Source: Acrasis kona
Taxonomy: Eukaryota > Heterolobosea > Eutetramitea > Acrasida > Acrasidae
Length of the DNA stretch: 46,653 nt
Assembly (NCBI GenBank): GCA_026419775.2
Contig: JAOPGA020001253.1
Coordinates: 1-46,653, forward strand
Direction: 5' to 3'
The position numbers were made by a program, and so were the translations under genes. This document shows positions 31,192-40,110 of this stretch, piece by piece; the stretch's first letter is position 1, and each line of letters starts with the position of its first letter. The notes below the pieces were generated by a model, which saw only the letters and a program-made list of their open reading frames with translations, was not told the origin of the DNA and did no database searches.

Positions 31192-31278
31192 GCTGGTGTA
31201 GCACAGAGGTAGTGCTTTTGTCTTATGAGCTGACAATAAGCTAGCAAAGGGTCGTGAGTTCGATCCTCACCATCAGCA
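31192..31278 (+). tRNA. tRNA-Ile (anticodon UAU) with a 15-nt intron
   Basis: A full cloverleaf can be folded. The acceptor stem is GCTGGTG/CATCAGC with discriminator A. The D stem is GCAC/GTGC, with box A-like GTGTAGCACAGAGG. The anticodon arm is TTTGT-CTTATGA-GCAAA. The T arm is GTGAG-TTCGATC-CTCAC (box B GAGTTCGATCC). The anticodon is TAT after T33. The 15-nt intron AGCTGACAATAAGCT sits in the canonical place, one base 3' of the anticodon, and its ATAAG can pair with CTTAT. Removing it leaves 72 nt. A T5 run at 31282 is a likely Pol III terminator. Introns in tRNA-Ile(UAU) are common across eukaryotes. Confidence 0.93.
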
Positions 31279-31293
31279 TTGTTTTTGAATTGA

Positions 31294-31455
31294 ACAGATA
31301 ATATTGATCTGGAAGTCGTCAATTATGCTTCCCGGCCACTACAACGGTGTAGAGGTTGCCTTGGTGCGATACGTGGAAATGATGGTAGAATTCAAATATT
31401 ACCAGTCAATTTACCAATACAGATTAATGTACCATTTATTGTGAAGAAGAATTAA
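31294..31455 (+). pseudogene. Orphan terminal-exon-like fragment
   Basis: The frame is open for 53 codons to a TAA and reads like protein: NYASRPLQRCRGCLGAIRG, then RIQILPVNLPIQINVPFIVK. It has no Met and is preceded by TGA then an AACAG acceptor-like site. The tRNA lies immediately upstream, so no first exon is available. It is probably a fragment of a gene moved or deleted here. QRCRGC could be half a zinc site. No family was recognised. Confidence 0.3.
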
Positions 31456-31673
31456 TGTTCACTCCACGTCTTACCCAAAAAGGTTTCAAAACTATTCTCC
31501 CACAATAAAATAATGCATTTTCTCATGTCTTCATCTAATAATTAATTGTAAATAGGAACCTGGCATCCCATTAAATAAATGAAGTACTTGTATACCGTTG
31601 GCTTTGTGGTGTGATTTCTAATGAGCGACGTCGTAAATTGTCGTATTAGGACAAATCATTATGAATAAAATGT

Positions 31674-31834
31674 ATTCTCATGATATTTTCATCAGTAAAG
31701 GTGATTAGATCTTGATTCAAAAAGGCACAGGTCTTCCAAATGGTTGTACACACATTGTAAATCTGAATATCTCACTTCAACATGCTTGTGTGGTCAACCA
31801 ACATACTAATTATTTTTGTAACGGCCAAGTATAA
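31674..31834 (+). repeat. Dispersed repeat R1, copy a
   Basis: A stretch of about 160 bp, beginning ATTCTCATGATATTTTCATC and ending AACGGCCAAGTATAA, recurs in the same orientation at 41401-41547. Long identical runs (for example TTGTACACACATTGTAAATC) show common descent. The copy ends in a TATA-like element. Between 31456 and 31673 I see nothing beyond partial similarity to bases just upstream of copy b. Confidence 0.85.
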
Positions 31835-33362
31835 AAACAGATAAAGAAAAAAATTGAACAAAACAAAATCCAAAACAAAGACATCAGGAGACATCCTAAG
31901 AAGCAAGAAGCATCCATGCCGCACATACTCTGCCGTTGAGAACCATGCCGTATGCTATTTGAGGCCACAACCGACAAGTACACCCTATAAAGAAGGTAAG
32001 TAACCCACTTTATCTTGACATTGACAAACTTTCTCAGATACCTTACGAAACACACATTTGAACCTTATTCTGCCGGATTGGCGAAGAAGGTTGTGCATAA
32101 AGACATTGAACCAGGTTGCTCACTGCCAAAGGTTGATGCTATACATGTTGTACAGTCGGTCGGTGTTTCTGCACATCTTCGCGAAGTCAGCTGTTGCACA
32201 ATCAAGGTAACGTAACTAAAAGTTCATATTGTCGCACTTTCATTTGTTACACTCATCGCATTGTACAACAGGATATATTCTCCTGTGTGGTAAAAACCTT
32301 TTAGATTCAGTTTGGCTTGGTTTGGCTTGTCTTGGTTTCACCCACGTACATTTGCTTTAGGTTAACAATAGCGTTTCCCTCTGTGCCCTGTTGACAATGA
32401 GAAGTAAAGACCGTTCGATGCACAGCAATGTGCCTGATAGGTTTGCCCTGATCTGCCGGATTGGTGTAACGGCAACCACTCACATCCTTCGTGTTGTGAG
32501 CACAAATCAGCAATCAAACCAGTTATGGATGTCCATTGCGGGCACCTACGACATAACATATAACTGGAAGGGGAGGTCATACTGTCACAGGATGCACATG
32601 GATTCGAAATCCGCAGTTTGGTGGGAGATGTTGTAAAAGTCAACGCTTAGAACGCCACACATCCTTAGGGGGTAACAGTCGACGTCTCATTCTCTTCTGT
32701 TCCATATGTGTGGTAGAGTTGTTGTCCGAGGCATGAAAGTTCTCTACATGCTTCACTTCGTCATTTCAATCCCACTCAGCGTCGCCGGTTGCTTTTCGAT
32801 GGGCAGCTAGGTGATGTAGGTTTAGGCAGAGTACTTCATGTTCTCATCTTGTTAACTTGTAGTGGGGTTACTTGGTGGGCGTGTGAGGGGTCTCGTTAGA
32901 AGTGCTCACTACACTTTTAATGGTCCTGTCTTTTCCGTTTGACAACTGGAGATGAAAACTTTTAAAGTAGTTCTCCGTTGTTGATAGTAGTATGTGAAAC
33001 CATTTGGGAATAACGTCTACTGTCGCTGCGGTACCGTTTCGTATTGTTATCTGCTTATCCAAAGTACAGTAGAGAATGGTTCACAAGTACAGAGTCTGAT
33101 CCAAAGTCCTCTAAGCTTCGCCATCTCCTACTAGAAAGTACAACGGCCAGAACAAAGTACATCTTCCAGATACCATCAACAGATATCAACACCAACACAC
33201 GTCACAACATCAACAAAAAAACAATCAATCCAACATTGTTCCGCACAGATGCAACAAGTAAAACATCAGACAAACACATCACAAACGCATCAAGAGCATT
33301 TAATTCCCAACGTTGTCCACGCAACATGCTAATAAATTACATTAACGCATCACGACCGTGAC
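31835..33362. other. Gene-poor stretch with degenerate coding-like pieces
   Basis: There is no recognisable gene. A GTAAGT...CTCAG intron-like element (31995-32036) and another (32213-32279) flank a segment whose plus frame reads SLPKVDAIHVVQSVGVSAHL. A competing frame is also open, so coding is doubtful. A 79-codon ORF at 32397-32636 (MRSKDRSMHSNVPDRFALIC) is intact but unrecognised. Around 33225-33290 there is a weak extra copy of the R2 motif (QSNIVPH). I read the stretch as debris. Confidence 0.35.
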
Positions 33363-33530
33363 ATATTTCAACGATCCAATCCAGAGTCCTTCTTTACCAG
33401 ACAGCAGCAGACACACCAACATATGATCAATCCTACATTGCTCCGCACAAGTACTCATCAAATACTTTTGAACAACAACACATTACAACAAACGAAACCG
33501 ACGTAACACATCACCACACCGCACAACATT
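33363..33530 (+). repeat. Dispersed repeat R2, copy a (exon-like)
   Basis: This matches 41565-41712 in the same orientation. The match holds at protein level: this copy reads LLYQTAADTPTYDQSYIAPH, the other SFYQRPEDTSIYDQSNIAPY, and both continue KY-x2-N-x-FEQ. The frame here is open from 33363 to 33600 but has no Met. Conservation of frame suggests it was an exon of a small-gene family. Confidence 0.6.
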
Positions 33531-34171
33531 TCAAATCTGAGCATACCAACATATATCACCCATACATCAGATCAAACATACATTATCACAAGCGGATACA
33601 TTAATCGCTTCTGCAACAAACAATCACAAGATCAACAAGCTCACTATCCGCCACAACATTTCCAGAATGCATTAAAAGCCATTACGCATAGTCACTTGCA
33701 ACAAGATCAACATCAAACTCCGCATGGCTACAAAAGATTAATCCAACATGGTCGTCCTGAGACATTCTGGTTCCCATCAATTCCATTACATCACCAACCT
33801 CCAAGAGTATTTTCTCCAATAAATCAAATATCGCCGCCAACTGAGTATGAGCAGTAGCCTTTGCACATTACATCCCAAACACGTAAGTAAATGCATTTTC
33901 ATTTCACTAATGGTGCGTAGAGTCTGGCAAGATGGAAGACATTTTCAACACACACCCTTCCAACCATCACAACATTCAGCGAGGACATACCTACATTTAC
34001 ATCGAACCTTGTCGTATGATTCCATCCGCAAGCCCATTCCACGTTAGAGCGTGTCAAACTGTCCTGCATTTTCCAACGTCGCACTACGGAAGGTTTCTTT
34101 GTAATCATGGCCAAGATTACAAAACCAAGAGAGTCGCAAACCCAATGACCACGAAATTTCTATATCACTAA
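33507..34171 (+). pseudogene. Spliced coding-like frame broken by one TAG (FF-MNG family copy a)
   Basis: Open from 33507 to 33854, then TAG at 33855, then open again to a GTAAGTAAATG donor at 33883. A 38-nt intron (33883-33920) joins it in phase to 33921-34171, ending TAA. About 208 codons thus share one frame with a single stop. Readable parts are ITSGYINRFCNKQSQDQQ, RPETFWFPSIPLHHQPPR, SPPTEYEQ (stop), then MEDIFNTHPSNHHNIQRGH. It lacks an N-terminal Met. Homologous blocks are at 34294-34564 and 38958-39290. The region is ACA-rich, which lowers stop frequency, so length alone is not proof. The shared introns and motifs are better evidence. Confidence 0.4.
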
Positions 34172-34293
34172 CAAAACCGAGAGCATTGTCTCACATAGAC
34201 ATTAACAAATACATCAACAATCAATCCCATGAAGGAACAAACAATTATAATCATGACAAACACTTCCATCATTAACCAAGACCTATAACGGAT

Positions 34294-34564
34294 TCGATCC
34301 ATCATGTTCCTGAGATGTTCTTGTTCCTCCCATTATTAACCCTATTTCGTTATCAACCTACTCTCCACAGAGTATGTAATACCATACACATTACGTGTCA
34401 TACCAAATGTAAGTAAAATTGTATTTTCATTTCTTTAATGTCTGCAGATGGATAACTTTTTTAACATGAATGGAATCAACCAAGACTTGAAAAACATTGA
34501 TGACAATGGATCATGTAGAATTAATTCTCCTACGCATAGTTCCTTTTTATTGAGAAAAATGTAG
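34294..34564 (+). pseudogene. FF-MNG family copy b (two exon-like segments)
   Basis: The upstream part is homologous at DNA level to 33741-33882. It is open from about 34345 (VINLLSTEYVIPYTLRVIPN) to the donor at 34409. A 39-nt intron of the same type (GTAAGTAAAATTGTATTTTC) ends at 34447. Exon 2 begins MDNFFNMNGINQDLKNIDDN and stops at TAG 34562. Phase 0 is kept across the splice. The matching position to the TAG of copy a is not a stop here. The start of the gene is not visible. Confidence 0.4.
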
Positions 34565-34840
34565 AGCTCCACGACCGATAATTCTACCTGTAAAGAATAG
34601 ACATTTAACAAGGAAAGAACCACCTAAGAATGTTCTCATCACCATCACCGGCATTTGTGTAAGTACCTTAATGTTACTTTTTCTAATGTAACGAATAGTC
34701 TTGTTGATAATATCAACCCATCTTACAACTTTAAACCAAGGAGAAAACTTTGACCATCAACAGTTTTGGGATTAGATCAGCACAATTACAAGTCATCCCC
34801 ATACATTTAAATCATTTTGTCATCATGAAGGAACGACANC
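34565..34840. other. Inter-repeat stretch, with an ambiguous base
   Basis: Short intron-like GTAAGTACC...AATGTAAC at 34661 resembles 41953-41986. The CATGAAGGAACGAC block (34825-34838) resembles 39331-39345. An N occurs at 34839. No gene seen. Confidence 0.4.
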
Positions 34841-35144
34841 ACATCTCAAGAGATTTGTTACAAGATACTTTGAACGTTTAAATGGAAGAGTACAAGCAGA
34901 CGATGGATGCAACATTTTAATGATACCACAAGAGGAGTGTGGGTTGAATTATACTTTTAGACTCATCGGTGTAAATACTATGAGGCAACCATGACCTTTG
35001 ACTTTTAATTTTTAATGTCAAAATACAGACGTCTAGCGGATACTAACTTGTCCTAAGATTCTAATCTGTACGTAATAAAATTTACATTTATCGAAACTTC
35101 TGATTTCTTTCTCAACATCCGAATAATGTTGACTCAATTTGTAA
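34841..35144 (+). repeat. Dispersed repeat R6, copy a
   Basis: About 300 bp that recur in the same orientation at 42005-42341. Shared runs include CAAGATACTTTGAACGTTTAAATGG, cited here only by its position 34860-34884, plus CTAACTTGTCCTAA and CTTTCTCAACATCCGAAT. Copy a lies directly upstream of the promoter of the first 78-residue gene. Copy b runs into the retrotransposon. Confidence 0.85.
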
Positions 35145-35206
35145 TCATCTGTCTTGATTTTATTGAACTCAACCTCTCCTTTCTGTTCCACAGAACTGTA
35201 GAAAAA

Positions 35207-35230
35207 GTAGGAAGGAGAATAGTATAAAAA
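35207..35230 (+). promoter_or_regulatory. Promoter box and TATA element of small-gene copy 1
   Basis: GTAGGAAGGAGAA followed by AGTATAAAAA lies about 50-70 bp before the ATG. The same box stands at the same distance before copy 2 (40697-40720), while neighbouring bases differ much more. That is what a functional core promoter would show. Confidence 0.65.
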
Positions 35231-35279
35231 GGACATGTAAAATTCGGTTTGTCACAAAAAACAACAATACAACAACAAC

Positions 35280-35516
35280 ATGAAGTACACACAAGAAACA
35301 ACAAGAACAGAATGGATTAAGAAACCAGCTGACCAGACCAAACAAATCAAGTCAAACATTGACCTTAATAACGTTGTGACAGGAACAAGAAGGAGAAAGG
35401 ATTACAACTACGCGGACACTCTATTCAACGGAAAGGTGAACAAACCTGTACAAAGACTAAAAGGCAAAAGACTTTCAAAGAACAGACTTGAAGCTAGATT
35501 GAAAGCTACAATATGA
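35280..35516 (+). CDS. 78-residue basic protein, copy 1, unknown function
   Basis: ATG at 35280, TGA at 35514. The product starts MKYTQETTRTEWIKKPADQT and is strongly basic (clusters TRRRKD, QRLKGKRLSKNRLEARLK). There is no signal peptide or membrane segment. The second copy at 40769-41005 differs at five of 237 bases. Four of the five changes are silent and one gives Asn to Tyr (NYAD/YYAD). Flanks have diverged far more. This is the pattern of a protein kept by selection or of recent gene conversion. Highly basic C-terminal half suggests nucleic-acid binding, but I know no matching family. Confidence 0.75.
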   Translation: MKYTQETTRTEWIKKPADQTKQIKSNIDLNNVVTGTRRRKDYNYADTLFNGKVNKPVQRLKGKRLSKNRLEARLKATI

Positions 35517-36323
35517 GCTGCTAATCAACACGCATGTATCATAATAAATGTTTATAAAACCATTCTCAGCTTTTTAAAGTTTAACAATGCGCATAATAAG
35601 TCTGTCATTGCATATCTTGTAGCATTAATAGAACCTCTACATTTCAAGTCGCGTTAGAAGGAGTAATTGATTGCCCCAACCATTTCATTGGCGAAGTATT
35701 TTCTACAAACAGCAATGTTCTCAGAAATTAAACGTAATGTAGATACATTACAGTTACTCGTCGACCAACAAAAAAAATAGTCCAATATGTATCTCAAGAT
35801 ATTATCTTATTAAATGATGCTTGATGTTCTTCAAAACATGTTCTTAAATATCTTGAAGTTGGTGGTTAATGAGTGTTGTTACATCAAAAACGTCTTACTC
35901 TAAGCATAAAAAGTATTATGAACTCAAAAATAGTGTGCAGCCATCCAGGAATTTCATTCAATCATCTATTGGTTGCAGAACGTGATGAAATGGACAATCT
36001 AATCATCCCTACAGACGTTTGTTAATTGTCGTTATTCGAAAGCTATGTCTTTGAGAGGATTTCTAAAGTTGTTATAAAGGAGTTTATTTGCTCTTTAGTG
36101 TTTTTGAATGGAATGACGATACGTTTCAAAGTTTCAATCTTTTTTCAAAAGCATATCACCGTTTTCTTATTCTTCAAGTAGGGGAGACATGTTTTCTTCT
36201 ATTGTGTCAAACTAAAAATTGACATGTCGACGAGTCAAAGTTGTCATTGTAATGTGAGGGAAAAAAATCCGTTAAAATTTCAAAAATGCTCGTCAAATTT
36301 CATAATTTTCTTCTAATTCAAAC
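35517..36323. other. Gene-free stretch
   Basis: No frame of note. A 23-codon ORF (MFSEIKRNVDTLQLLVDQQK, about 35718-35780) is intact but too short to judge. AATAAATG after 35540 could be the polyadenylation signal of copy 1. I see no RNA gene. Confidence 0.4.
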
Positions 36324-36387
36324 TCTATAAATTGGCCAACTTCAAACAACAAAAACACAAACAGAAAATCAAAACAATAACACAACA

Positions 36388-36766
36388 CAACACTGCATGA
36401 AACAAATCCATACGGATAAGCTACGACTATCACATGGACCTTCATCTGGTACCGTATCTTGGAAGTACTTATCCACAGCTGCTGCCAAGAGATGAAGAAG
36501 GTAAGAAGACACTTTCAACAATACCAACTAACCTCACATTAGAACAAAACTATCTTCCATCCGGGCACGTTTATCACCACAACACATTGCATGAACCAAA
36601 TCTAAACGGATGATAAGCTACGACCATCACATGGACCTTCATCTGGTACCGTATTTTGGAAGTACTCATCCATAGCTTCTGCCAAGAGATGAGAAGGTAA
36701 GAAGACACTTTCAACAGTCCACTAACCTCACATTAGAAAACAAATCTATCTCCATCCTGGCAGAGT
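36388..36766 (+). repeat. Tandem duplication of about 180 bp, containing an intron-like element
   Basis: 36388-36568 and 36575-36766 are two diverged copies in tandem. Shared parts include CATGGACCTTCATCTGGTAC and the intron-like GTAAGAAGACACTTTCAACA...CTAACCTCACATTAG. The intron-like part has a CTAAC branch motif in both copies, so the unit was duplicated with a splice signal. Confidence 0.85.
36434..36613 (+). CDS. Possible 45-residue spliced protein in the first tandem copy
   Basis: Exon 1 36434-36500 (MDLHLVPYLGSTYPQLLPRD) and exon 2 36543-36613 (EQNYLPSGHVYHHNTLHEPN) are joined by a 42-nt GTAAGA...ATTAG intron in phase 1. A TATAAATT element lies 105 bp upstream of the ATG. The second tandem copy has a TAG at codon 15 and is a pseudogene. 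Function unknown. Confidence 0.35.
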   Translation: MDLHLVPYLGSTYPQLLPRDEEGKKTLSTIPTNLTLEQNYLPSGHVYHHNTLHEPNLNG

Positions 36767-36815
36767 TACTAAAACGTTGAGAAACCATAGTTTCTTACGG
36801 TCCTGCGATATGGGT

Positions 36816-37030
36816 TCTGCCCCTTTCAACTTGTACCATAGGTTAACACTGTTAATCTACGGAACATGAAGAAACGGCGACCGTCACAGTAAAACTGTGA
36901 TACATATATCATAAGAAGGTTATGGGTTCCGCTCCTTCTGCTTGTATCATAGGTTACTCTGTTAATCTGTAGTACATAATGAAACAGCAACCATCACAAC
37001 AAAGTGTGATAGATATAACCAGTAGGAAGC
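36816..37030 (+). repeat. Second tandem duplication of about 108 bp
   Basis: 36816-36923 and 36924-37030 align from ATGGGTTC(T/C)GC(C/T)CCTT through TTAATCTGTAGTACAT-like sequence to TGTGATA(C/G)ATATA. No conserved frame was found, so it is probably noncoding. Confidence 0.8.
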
Positions 37031-37098
37031 AACAACCAGACACAAACAGAAACAAACAAACAAACAGATACTGACCAGTAGGAAGGAATAATCATTCC

Positions 37099-37554
37099 AT
37101 GACTCAAGACCACGCCATCACAACTTCCAAGTCCAAACACTTCGGCTTACTTTCGCAAATCTCGCATCGAACGCTACAAGATCAACAACACGACATCATC
37201 GACAGCCGATCAAACATTCACATACAGCAACTTAAGAATGATCACACAACACTACATACGAATAATCTATTTGCCACCGCGCAAACTCGCGTCGCTTCAA
37301 ATACGAAGGAATTCACGCCAATGTTTCGTAACAATTCCGTCATTCGCAACTTCATCAGCAACGGACATACAGCCCACGTTTCAATCAGCACATCATGTAC
37401 ATCAGCGATTAATACATCCACCACTACCAAGACGCATATACACATCAAACAGGCGCCGCTCAACTCCTATGGTAACATCATTGTTTGTCATGTTACAAGA
37501 ACACAACCAGATGGAGTTAAACAACATTGCATCAGAATGATCATCAGGGGTTGA
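37099..37554 (+). CDS. ORF of 151 codons, doubtful
   Basis: Complete ATG-to-TGA frame starting MTQDHAITTSKSKHFGLLSQ, rich in Thr, Ser, His, Asn and Ile. A second frame overlapping it by 300 bp is also open. The whole stretch is ACA/ATC-rich with few stops, so the frame may be accidental. No domain is recognised. Confidence 0.25.
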   Translation: MTQDHAITTSKSKHFGLLSQISHRTLQDQQHDIIDSRSNIHIQQLKNDHTTLHTNNLFATAQTRVASNTKEFTPMFRNNSVIRNFISNGHTAHVSISTSCTSAINTSTTTKTHIHIKQAPLNSYGNIIVCHVTRTQPDGVKQHCIRMIIRG

Positions 37555-37591
37555 GCGGCAACCACATACACAGTATAAGAGCGAAACAGAA

Positions 37592-37873
37592 ATGAGCGAA
37601 GAGCAAAAAAGTAGAAGAAAAAACAAAAGGAGGGAGCTAGCACCACACAATACTTGTAAGTACTTCATCACGACAGCTTAACTAACTTCTTTAGTAGACA
37701 GCATCCAGCCGCTATCACCAGCAACAGCTTCAACATCACCAGAGCTAAACACAACATCAACACTCACAACCGCACCAATAGACACACACAAAACAACATC
37801 CGAAGATTCAGCAACACTAATTTCAACTTCAGCAATCGAAAGACAACTACCGCCTCGACAGCTAAACGAATAA
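37592..37873 (+). CDS. 80-residue basic N-terminus plus Ser/Thr/Pro-rich tail (two exons)
   Basis: Exon 1 37592-37655 encodes MSEEQKSRRKNKRRELAPHN. A 39-nt intron (GTAAGTACTT...TTAACTAACTTCTTTAG) has donor, branch motif and acceptor of the window's best type. It joins exon 2 (37695-37873), ending RQLPPRQLNE and TAA. A TATAAG element (AGTATAAGAG) lies 20 bp upstream of the ATG. The tail is almost all S, T, P, A, L, D and E. It is one of the better-supported small genes of this region. Family unknown. Confidence 0.5.
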
Positions 37874-37907
37874 GCCGTACCAAACAACAGCAGTTGCCAT
37901 TGCTGCT

Positions 37908-38279
37908 ATGCCTCCACTTGTTGACTTTCCTGAAGCCATGCCATTAGTTGCTACAACTCGTAGAAAACCAAATTACCATCCTCCAACAGGTACCCTTCTG
38001 TCGAACCATCCTTTACAACTGCCTCTTCAGCCACTCAACTGTGCTCCTACTACCGCCATTACTGCACCAATTGCCGCACCCACCACTCCTGCAACATCTG
38101 AATCAACAGCTACAACTGCCTCTCCAATTAATGCAATACCACCGCCGCTGTACCACCCACCACTACCGTCACCAACTTCAGAACCAACAACACAACTGCC
38201 ACTCAAGCGCCTTAGCCGACCACAACCGCTAGTAACCAAATCAATCATGTGCCATCATGAAGAGGCAAATAGAGTCTGA
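37908..38279 (+). CDS. Pro/Thr-rich ORF of 123 codons, doubtful
   Basis: Starts MPPLVDFPEAMPLVATTRRK and is dominated by P, T, A, L and S. It is adjacent to the preceding small gene and similar in composition. A further small ORF (38255-38392, MKRQIESEPSEKIRDTDDRR, then T/P-rich) overlaps its end and has the same basic-then-STP layout as 37592-37873. These may be eroded relatives of that gene. Confidence 0.25.
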   Translation: MPPLVDFPEAMPLVATTRRKPNYHPPTGTLLSNHPLQLPLQPLNCAPTTAITAPIAAPTTPATSESTATTASPINAIPPPLYHPPLPSPTSEPTTQLPLKRLSRPQPLVTKSIMCHHEEANRV

Positions 38280-38733
38280 ACCTTCCGAAAAGATTCGTGA
38301 CACGGATGATCGTAGGATAATACAGATCACAAAGTTCCAATCAACCACCACTGCTGCTACAACACCAGATCCAACTACTACCCCCATACCCTAACAAACA
38401 ACGCTGAACCATCTGCCCAGAATCAACCTTTACAACCGCACACAACACTTCGGAGACAACTACAATATCTAATCAAAATCCCGCACTGGAGTAGAAGAAC
38501 GTCCGCTGTTCACAATCGCACAATATGAACCGCAACATGAACAACCCACCCAGTATACCCACCCAGTACTAACGTAGTACAATCGAATTGTTCGAACATC
38601 AAACTAACCTCGTCGAAAGAGACCGCAGTTGAGGTGACAGTACGTACATATCACGACACGAATCAACTTGGGAACGTGTAGACTGTTTACACATTGACGA
38701 AAACAAGCACAAATAATCTGACGTCATAAGGGA

Positions 38734-39387
38734 ATGGTACTCATCAAAGAACAAATTAGAACCACAAAGCAATCGGATCAAGAGGCTCGGACACCATTAA
38801 GTACGCAGTGTGGGGAGTGGATTGGATACCAGAACTACTTTTGGAATGCACGTCAAACACGTTACGATGGAAATAGAGGTAAATTATGGAACAACAAAAT
38901 ACTTTCGACAAACGATACTTTATAACAAACGCAACACCATACCGAATCAACAAACCTCGCCACAACAAACATTTACAAGTTAGACCAAAAGCCATCACGC
39001 ACAAATTCACCAGCAGATTATCAAACTCCGCATGGCCCTGGCGAGATTGATGATTTTTTCGACATGAATGGAATCAACAACTCTTACAGCTGCATTCCCT
39101 TCCGACATTTATCAAGACTGCGACCAGGACCTGCACTTACATCAAATCTTGTACTGCGTGACTCCATCTACACACCCATTCTATTTCAGAGCGAGTCGTT
39201 CACATCGACCTTTCCAAACACGCTGCGGAATTTTCTTTGTAAGCATAATGGACAACCAAGAGATGTTATGCTATCCCGACATCAAGCATCTTCAAACCCC
39301 ATCGACCGTACAATTAAATCATTTCATCACCATGAAGGAACAACGACCGAAAAGAACTACATCATCATCTCGTTACAGCCGAGATAA
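38734..39387 (+). pseudogene. FF-MNG family copy c, frame broken by one TAA
   Basis: A single frame from ATG 38734 (MVLIKEQIRTTKQSDQEART, then GEWIGYQNYFWNARQTRYDG) to TAA 39385 is interrupted only by TAA at 38923. The second part reads RTNSPADYQTPHGPGEIDDF, then FDMNGINNSYSCIPFRHLSR. QTPHG matches the TPHG of copy a, and DDFFDMNGINN matches exon 2 of copy b, but without an intron here. DNA similarity continues to about 39260. Alternative frame 39068-39436 is also open. The combination of shared motif and single stop suggests a decayed gene. Confidence 0.4.
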
Positions 39388-39657
39388 GCAACTAGCGAAC
39401 AACTCAAATCGAACAACGACAATGATGGAAAGATGATCGAAATCATCTCAAACAAACGATTATTCACACAATTAGAGCAACGAAAGATTCGGCACAAGAG
39501 AAAATGTTCATCAAGATAAAAACTAGCACTTACCGTTTGATAGCTCATATCCCGAGAAGAAGATTTTCAAGAATAAGTTTTGATCGGATTAAACGGTGGA
39601 CATCAAACCTACGAGACAGGAGATCGAATTCGCCTCGACACTCGCCAAAGCACCATA
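39388..39657. other. Gene-free stretch
   Basis: Only overlapping open frames without pattern. No RNA gene or repeat was identified. Together with 38280-38733 it appears to be eroded duplicate sequence. Confidence 0.35.
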
Positions 39658-39904
39658 AGCCAACGATTCGATACGTTCAAGGAACGGACTCGACAATACG
39701 AAATGCACTGAAATCAATGTGGAGGATGGATCAAGTGTATCGGAATACAACAAGCTCATAGTAGAGTCAATGACAGTCGATGAAACATTTACATTCATTA
39801 CAATTGAATCAACACCGTCAATCAAACAAGGCGAAACAACAATCATTGCAAAGGAGGAGATTATCGGTTACAAAATCACAGTTTTGACAATCAATGCATC
39901 ATAG
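39658..39904 (+). pseudogene. Coding-like fragment without start
   Basis: Open after TAA 39655 to TAG 39902. It reads NGLDNTKCTEINVEDGSSVS and TFTFITIESTPSIKQGETTI, then EEIIGYKITVLTINAS. Alternating hydrophobic residues suggest beta strands. There is no upstream ATG. Probably an exon or fragment. Family not recognised. Between 39905 and 40110 nothing was seen, apart from an N at 40082. Confidence 0.3.
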
Positions 39905-40110
39905 AATGCTCCTCATCAACAACATTTGCACATCAAGATGTAAACTACTACCAAGTGTTGGTTCGTTAAGAGAGCGATTTGATCGGCTCACATCAAGATT
40001 TTCAAGAATCAGTAAGGACCCAATTGTAGTTGAATTCTGATCGAATTAATTTACCGACGAATGTTTCGCTCGCGAATTATCNAGACAAACATCATGATCG
40101 ACATTTGATG

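Noticed and set aside
32015-32215. Two competing open frames between intron-like sites, first read as an exon of a real gene
   Set aside because: Neither frame joins the upstream exon-like piece to a start codon, and the frames contradict each other.
37238-37540. Second open frame overlapping the 151-codon ORF
   Set aside because: Two overlapping long frames in an ACA/ATC-rich stretch point to low stop frequency, not to dual coding.
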